Assembly: GCA_037138595.1 (NCBI GenBank)
Contig: JBAXIB010000013.1
Location: 22,672-86,671, forward strand
DNA length: 64,000 nt
Origin: UBA4742 sp037138595
GTDB taxonomy: Bacteria; Actinomycetota; Acidimicrobiia; Acidimicrobiales; Acidimicrobilacustridaceae
Direction of reading: 5' to 3'
Shown piece by piece: positions 59,442-64,000 of the stretch; the stretch's first letter is position 1; every line of letters begins with the position of its first letter. Position numbers and translations under genes: made by a program. The notes beneath the pieces were generated by a model. That model saw nothing but the letters and a program-made list of their open reading frames with translations. It had not been told where the DNA came from and searched no databases.

Positions 59442-60233
59442 TTAGCGGCTTACTGCGACTTCGATGCGATCTTGGCGCCACTCGCGGGCCAAGTCGAGGG
59501 CTTGGTCGGCCTGGTCAAGAATTTCGTCACTGGTGAAACCGTGAGCCGGGTAACACGCAACTCCGGCCCACATGGTGAGATCGTTGGAGTCACTCGTGAT
59601 GCGGCGGCGGATTCGCTCAACGGTCCAGATAGCGCCGTTCTCGGCGGTGTCTTCAAGGACGATGGCATACCCGCCGTCGAGAAGTCGGCAAGGCGTATCG
59701 GCGTCGCGGATCGTCGCGAGAATTGATTCGGTTATGACTTTCGGATCTGCCGGTTGTGGCAGTCCTGACTCGAGGCCTTGGATAACTTCGATGAGCACGA
59801 CCGATACCGGTTCGAGTTGTCGGCGAGCGACGGCGATTCGGGCATCAAGTGCAACCGCGAAATAGGCCTCGCTGAACAGACCAGTGGCATTGTCGGTTAA
59901 CGCGTCGCCATTGGAACTGCGGCGAACTGCCGTGAGTTGAATCCTGCTGGCGAGTTTCGATTCCAGATCGTTCCGAGCTTCAGATTCTTCCTCAACATGT
60001 TTCGTGAGCTCGTCAACCTTTGATTCGAGTTCGTCAACGCGATAATTAGCGCTTCGAAGATGAGCGACGAGCCGTGAAAGACCGAACAGCGCAATGCCGA
60101 GACCGATAATCGCGGCGGCGATGGCGATTGAGAAGTCTTTGGCAATCCACGCAGCGATCGCCACGACCAGTGCACTCAGACTGCCAAGTCCAATTAGCAG
60201 GCTAAAACCCTTGCGGCGATTCACCTGAATCAA
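59442..60233 (-). CDS. Membrane protein with coiled coil and degenerate GGDEF domain
   Basis: A 263-residue protein. Two spans lie at about residues 12-30 and 36-54, then a coiled coil (DELESKVDELTKHVEEESEARNDLESKL), then a GGDEF-fold domain. The catalytic loop reads LLDGGYAIVLED instead of RxGGDEF, so cyclic di-GMP synthesis is very unlikely. No I-site RxxD was noticed. It may bind nucleotides or act as a structural sensor. The start codon is TTG at 60233; a GTG three codons in is also plausible. Confidence 0.7.
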   Translation of the reverse strand: MIQVNRRKGFSLLIGLGSLSALVVAIAAWIAKDFSIAIAAAIIGLGIALFGLSRLVAHLRSANYRVDELESKVDELTKHVEEESEARNDLESKLASRIQLTAVRRSSNGDALTDNATGLFSEAYFAVALDARIAVARRQLEPVSVVLIEVIQGLESGLPQPADPKVITESILATIRDADTPCRLLDGGYAIVLEDTAENGAIWTVERIRRRITSDSNDLTMWAGVACYPAHGFTSDEILDQADQALDLAREWRQDRIEVAVSR

Positions 60234-60281
60234 TCGGCCCTAGTAGCCGTGAATCAAGGCTCCCGGCGGCAATTTCTTGGG

Positions 60282-62267
60282 TTAGTCGTCCTGGTGTTCT
60301 CGGTGAGCAATCACGATGTCAACGATGTCGGCCATGATGCGCCCCAACTCGAAGTCCTTCGGGGTATAAATCGCCGCGATCCCAAGTTGTTCGAGGCGAG
60401 GGCGATCAGCTTCGGGAATGATTCCGCCAACAATCATCGGAGCGTCAGAACCCTCAGCTCGGATCAGGCGCAAAACCTCAGGTACCAACTCGAGATGGCT
60501 GCCTGAAAGAATCGACAAGCCGATGACGTCGACATCTTCGTCGCGGGCAACTGACGCGATCTGTTCAGGGGTCAATCGAATGCCCTGATAGATCACTTCC
60601 ATGCCGGCATCTCGGGCCGCGACCGCAATTTGTTCAGCGCCATTCGAGTGTCCATCGAGTCCAGGTTTCGCAACCAAGAACCGAGGCGGACCACCGGGCA
60701 GGCGCTTAACCCGCGCCGCGGTTTCGCGTAGCGCTTCAGACTGGCCGCCAAGTCCGGCGGCGGCGGCGACGCCGGTGGGTGCTCGATATTCACCGAAAAT
60801 TTCGCGTAACTCGCCAGCCCATTCGCCGGTGGTTCCGCCGGCATGGGCGAGGGCGATTGTAGCTTCCATAATGTTTTCCGTTGACTCGGCGACCCGACGA
60901 AGCTCACCGAGCGCGCGCTTCACGCCGTCGTTGTCGCGGTTCGCTCGCCACGCTTGGACATCGGCAATGAGTTGAGCCTGCACTGACGAGTCGACGTGCA
61001 AGATGTTTTCTTCGCCGCCAAGTGGTGATGGTGCTGACTCGGTGAACGCGTTGACCCCGACGACGATTTGGTCACCGGACTCAATGCGCCTTGTTCGTTC
61101 GGTGTTTGACGCCACCAGGCGACCCTTCAATTCGTCGATCGCTTCGAACGCACCGCCGAGCGACAACACGTCATCAAGTTCGGCTTGGGCCGCGTCGACG
61201 AGCTCGGCCGTCTTGGCTTCGACGACGTGACTGCCCGCGAAGATGTCGTCATAGGCAAGCAGATCGGTCTCGAATGCGAGAACTTGCTGAATCCGTAGCG
61301 ACCACTGCTGGTCCCAAGGCCGCGGCAGACCGAGCGCTTCGTTCCAAGCAGGTAATTGCAATGAACGAGCGCGTGCGTCTTTCGACAATGTAACTCCGAG
61401 CGCCTCTAGGACGATTCGCTGCACGTTGTTTTCTGGTTGCGCCTCGGTGAGGCCAAGCGAATTGACCTGCACGCCGTAACGAAATCGGCGCGCCTTTGGG
61501 TCGGTGACACCGTAGCGTTCAGCGGTAATGCGATCCCATAGCTGGGTGAATGCACGCATCTTGCAGGTTTCTTCGATGAACCGAATGCCGGCGTTGACAA
61601 AAAAGGAAATCGATGCGACGACAGCCGAGAATTTTTCGGGCTGGATTTGCCCTGAGTCGCGCACCGCATCCAATACATCGATGGCGGTCGCCAGCGCGAA
61701 CGCGATTTCTTGAACCGGTGTGGCTCCGGCTTCTTGCAGGTGGTAGCTGCACACATTCATCGGGTTCCAGTTCGGAATCCGCTGGGCGCAAAACGCCACC
61801 ATGTCGACGATGAGTCGTCGGCTCGGCAACGGCGGAAAAATGTAGGTGCCTCGGCTGAGGTACTCCTTGACGATGTCATTTTGGGTCGTGCCACGGAGCA
61901 CCACGGATTCGACGCCGAGATTGGCGGCATTGGCGACATACAGGCCGAGCAACCATGCCGCCGGGGCATTGATGGTCATCGAGGTATTCATGTCGCCTGG
62001 CGGTATCCCGTCGAGCAATTCCTGCATGTGCCCGAGGTGTGCGACTGGAACGCCGACTTTGCCGACTTCACCATTGGCCTTGGGATCGTCGGGGTCATAA
62101 CCGGTTTGGGTCGGAAGGTCGAATGCGATCGAAAGGCCGGTTTGGCCTCGGGCCAAGTTGGTGCGATAGAGCTCGTTGGATGCTTTGGCGGTCGAATGAC
62201 CTGAATAGGTGCGCATCAGCCATGGCTTGTCAGGCGTGCGGGTCGTTTCGTCTGCTGCAGATGCCAT
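60282..62267 (-). CDS. Adenosylcobalamin-dependent ethylmalonyl-CoA mutase-type enzyme (MeaA-like)
   Basis: A 661-residue single-chain B12 mutase. Its start, DKPWLMRTYSGHSTAKASNELYRTNLARGQTGLSIAFDLPTQTGYD, is that of the MeaA/ethylmalonyl-CoA mutase clade rather than of the two-subunit methylmalonyl-CoA mutase. The C-terminal cobalamin domain has KPGLDGHSNGAEQ with the DxHxxG His, SILSGSH and VGGIIP. It is expected to convert ethylmalonyl-CoA to methylsuccinyl-CoA. The ATG at 62267 was chosen because the upstream 14 codons overlap aat and lack similarity. It follows aat closely on the same strand. Confidence 0.9.
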   Translation of the reverse strand: MASAADETTRTPDKPWLMRTYSGHSTAKASNELYRTNLARGQTGLSIAFDLPTQTGYDPDDPKANGEVGKVGVPVAHLGHMQELLDGIPPGDMNTSMTINAPAAWLLGLYVANAANLGVESVVLRGTTQNDIVKEYLSRGTYIFPPLPSRRLIVDMVAFCAQRIPNWNPMNVCSYHLQEAGATPVQEIAFALATAIDVLDAVRDSGQIQPEKFSAVVASISFFVNAGIRFIEETCKMRAFTQLWDRITAERYGVTDPKARRFRYGVQVNSLGLTEAQPENNVQRIVLEALGVTLSKDARARSLQLPAWNEALGLPRPWDQQWSLRIQQVLAFETDLLAYDDIFAGSHVVEAKTAELVDAAQAELDDVLSLGGAFEAIDELKGRLVASNTERTRRIESGDQIVVGVNAFTESAPSPLGGEENILHVDSSVQAQLIADVQAWRANRDNDGVKRALGELRRVAESTENIMEATIALAHAGGTTGEWAGELREIFGEYRAPTGVAAAAGLGGQSEALRETAARVKRLPGGPPRFLVAKPGLDGHSNGAEQIAVAARDAGMEVIYQGIRLTPEQIASVARDEDVDVIGLSILSGSHLELVPEVLRLIRAEGSDAPMIVGGIIPEADRPRLEQLGIAAIYTPKDFELGRIMADIVDIVIAHREHQDD

Positions 62268-62305
62268 GGCGCTATGTTCCCACCAGGGACCGGTATCTGT
62301 CACTC

Positions 62306-62980
62306 TCACCCATCAGGGCGCACCGGACCGAACAATTCAACATCGGCTGAGAGCGCGGTTCTGAGCTCGGCGAGGTAGGCGTCGCGAGTCACATCGATCG
62401 CGCCCAATTGGCGAAGATGGGGTGTTGTCCACTGCACGTCAAGCAGCACTGCGCCGGCGGACCGCAGGTGTGTAACCAGCGCAACAAGGGCAACCTTCGA
62501 AGCATCCACCTGGTGATGAAACATTGATTCGCCCGCGAACAGCCCGCCAATACCTATTCCGTACAAGCCGCCCACGAGACGATCATCAGCCCACGTTTCG
62601 ACACTATGGGCCCACCCAAGTTCGTGAAGTTGGCAATAGGCCTCAATGATGCGTGATGTGATCCAGCCTCCGTCACGGCTTGGATCGGCGCAGTTACGGA
62701 TAACCGCTTCAAACGCGGTGTCGATGCGCACTTCATAGCGGGTAGTTGAACGACGTAACGAACGGGTGACGCGCAATCCACCGAGTGGGATGACTCCACG
62801 CGGGTTTGGCGACCACCACGCTAGGCGATTGTCGTCCACGGGCATCGGGAAGAGACCGGAACGATAGGCGGCAAGAATCGTGCCTGGCTCAAGGTCGGCA
62901 CCGACGCCGACGACGCCGTCGTCATCGGCCGATTGCGCAGGTGGCAACGCCCATGGCGATGCTGGTGGCTCGATTGGCAC
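62306..62980 (-). CDS. aat: Leucyl/phenylalanyl-tRNA-protein transferase
   Basis: A 224-residue Aat. It has DGVVGVGADLEPGTILAAYRSGLFPMP, AWWSPNPRGVIPL, GGWITSRIIEAYCQLHELGWAHSVETW, GGLYGIGIGGLFAGESMFH and DVQWTTPHLRQLGA. It adds Leu or Phe to N-terminal Arg/Lys of proteins, feeding the ClpS-ClpAP N-degron pathway. The start is GTG at 62980. Its stop lies 38 bases before the mutase gene, so the two are likely cotranscribed although unrelated in function. Confidence 0.93.
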   Translation of the reverse strand: MPIEPPASPWALPPAQSADDDGVVGVGADLEPGTILAAYRSGLFPMPVDDNRLAWWSPNPRGVIPLGGLRVTRSLRRSTTRYEVRIDTAFEAVIRNCADPSRDGGWITSRIIEAYCQLHELGWAHSVETWADDRLVGGLYGIGIGGLFAGESMFHHQVDASKVALVALVTHLRSAGAVLLDVQWTTPHLRQLGAIDVTRDAYLAELRTALSADVELFGPVRPDG

Positions 62981-63046
62981 CCTTGCGTTCTAGCCGACCG
63001 GAGGCGAAAGCCGCCTTTGGCAATGCGCGATGAGCTGTTCGGTGAA

Positions 63047-63904
63047 TTACTTGCGGGCGTAGTCGAAAAATCCGAGGCCAGACTTGCGGCCAAGTTGTCC
63101 CGCGGTGACCATCCGTCGCAGCAATGGCATGGCGGCGTAGTTCGGGTCACGGAACTCGTCATAAAGCGCATCGAGAATGGCGAGCGAAGTGTCGAGGCCG
63201 ACGAGATCAAGCAGCGCGAGCGGACCCATCGGGAAATTGCATCCGCCCTTCATGGCGGTATCGATGTCGTCGCGCGTGGCGGTTCCATTTTCGAGCATGC
63301 GTACCGCGTTATTGAGGTACGGGAAAAGCAGGGCGTTCACGATGAATCCAGCGCGATCTTTGACCTCAACTGGACTCTTTCCGCATGTTTCGGCGAACGA
63401 GCGCACATCGGCGATGGTTTCGTCGCTGGCGGTAAGTGGGCGAACAATCTCAACCAAAGTCATCATCGGTGCTGGATTAAAAAAGTGGACGCCGCAAACT
63501 TGTGACGGTCGGTTGGTTTCCATGGCCATGTCGATCACGGCCAGCGTCGAGGTGTTGGTTGCGATGATTGCGTCACTTTTGCAGATGCCATCAAGCTCTC
63601 GGAAGAGTGCTTTTTTAACGGCGAGGTCCTCGACGACCGATTCGAGGACAAGATCGCAATGAGCCAAGTCTGCGAGATTCGCGGTTGCAGACACGCGAGC
63701 GAGGGTTGCGTCGCGATCCTCGGCCGACATTTTTTCACGTTCGACCTGTTTGCCCAGCGATTTTTCAAGCGCGGCGACCATGGCATCGGCTGACGCTTGC
63801 GATCGTGACCGCAACATAACCTGATGGCCGGTCTTGGCTGCGACCTCGGCGATACCCGCACCCATGATGCCTGAACCAACGATTCCAACGCTCTTGATTG
63901 TCAT
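63047..63904 (-). CDS. 3-hydroxybutyryl-CoA dehydrogenase
   Basis: A 285-residue single-domain enzyme. The NAD(H) Rossmann motif is VGIVGSGIMGAGIAEVAAKTG, and the catalytic region has TNTSTLAV and GVHFFNPAPMMTLVEIVRP with the catalytic His. It interconverts acetoacetyl-CoA and (S)-3-hydroxybutyryl-CoA, linking the thiolase at 34952-36133 to crotonyl-CoA. TAACCT ends 8 bases before the ATG, so a leaderless mRNA is likely. The last 96 bases of the window hold no other gene. Confidence 0.92.
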   Translation of the reverse strand: MTIKSVGIVGSGIMGAGIAEVAAKTGHQVMLRSRSQASADAMVAALEKSLGKQVEREKMSAEDRDATLARVSATANLADLAHCDLVLESVVEDLAVKKALFRELDGICKSDAIIATNTSTLAVIDMAMETNRPSQVCGVHFFNPAPMMTLVEIVRPLTASDETIADVRSFAETCGKSPVEVKDRAGFIVNALLFPYLNNAVRMLENGTATRDDIDTAMKGGCNFPMGPLALLDLVGLDTSLAILDALYDEFRDPNYAAMPLLRRMVTAGQLGRKSGLGFFDYARK

Positions 63905-64000
63905 GGGGCGAAAGGTTACTGACCAGTTCGGCGCGCGAGCGAACGCGACGGCCGGTGGGCGACTTGTTGGCCAGTCGGGTCACTGGTTGATCAGGGCGTT

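Noticed and set aside
62268..62320. Cobalamin riboswitch for the B12 mutase gene
   Set aside because: The gap to aat is only 38 bases, too short for the riboswitch, and no B12-box was seen.

Overview
The window reads as a chromosomal segment of a free-living actinomycetote, most likely of the class Acidimicrobiia (Ilumatobacter-like). The clade is inferred from an acyl-CoA carboxylase epsilon subunit, an F420-type luciferase-like oxidoreductase, an SCO6745-type protein, crotonyl-CoA carboxylase/reductase with an ethylmalonyl-CoA-type mutase, and many start codons lying 6-9 bases after a TAnnnT -10 box (apparent leaderless mRNAs). No phage, insertion sequence or CRISPR array was seen. Genes are dense and no stretch over about 300 bases is empty of features.

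Layout. 1-513: 3' part of a pseudaminic-acid-associated methylase. 739-2684: glnK-amtB ammonium module. 2776-3921: CPA2 antiporter. 3954-6320: K+-independent proton-pumping pyrophosphatase. 6487-9896: release factor 3 coupled to a membrane-anchored PQQ-type beta-propeller. 9965-12373: serine hydrolase, Fur-family regulator and a divergent secreted Asp-rich repeat protein, with tandem repeats. 12482-15219: NarL-type two-component system and an SCO6745-family protein. 15274-24087: GH3 and GH36 glycosidases, two alpha/beta hydrolases, a cytochrome P450 and exonuclease VII (xseA, xseB). 24122-28066: lipoprotein hydrolase, ABC exporter, tRNA-Ser(CGA), tadA. 28111-31250: an uncharacterised TetR-containing operon (DUF2855, TetR, DUF1330-like, unknown) with a near-consensus leaderless promoter. 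31499-34938: tRNA-Ser(GGA), SRP RNA, dnaX-ybaB-recR. 34952-39149: thiolase, DivIVA-like protein, ccr, epimerase. 39140-42475: fused LivH-LivM permease and its binding protein, with no ATPase. 42615-46734: alpha-hydroxyacid oxidase, rsgA, and a biotinyl-carboxyltransferase fusion. 46746-53993: secreted hydrolase, cupin, F420 oxidoreductase, ten-FN3 secreted protein, 5'-3' exonuclease. 54059-59403: tatA, small membrane protein, acyl-CoA carboxylase beta and epsilon, metallophosphoesterase, membrane protein, CoA transferase. 59442-63904: degenerate GGDEF protein, ethylmalonyl-CoA-type mutase, aat, 3-hydroxybutyryl-CoA dehydrogenase.

How the genes fit together. The strongest theme is C4/C5 acyl-CoA metabolism: thiolase, 3-hydroxybutyryl-CoA dehydrogenase, Ccr, epimerase, mutase and propionyl-CoA carboxylase beta/epsilon are scattered over about 29 kb in separate transcription units and could form much of an ethylmalonyl-CoA route. 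Other themes are nitrogen sensing and uptake, sugar scavenging, and DNA repair and translation housekeeping. The least explained parts are the 28-31 kb TetR operon, the metal-regulator and Asp-rich repeat pair, and the biotinyl-carboxyltransferase fusion.
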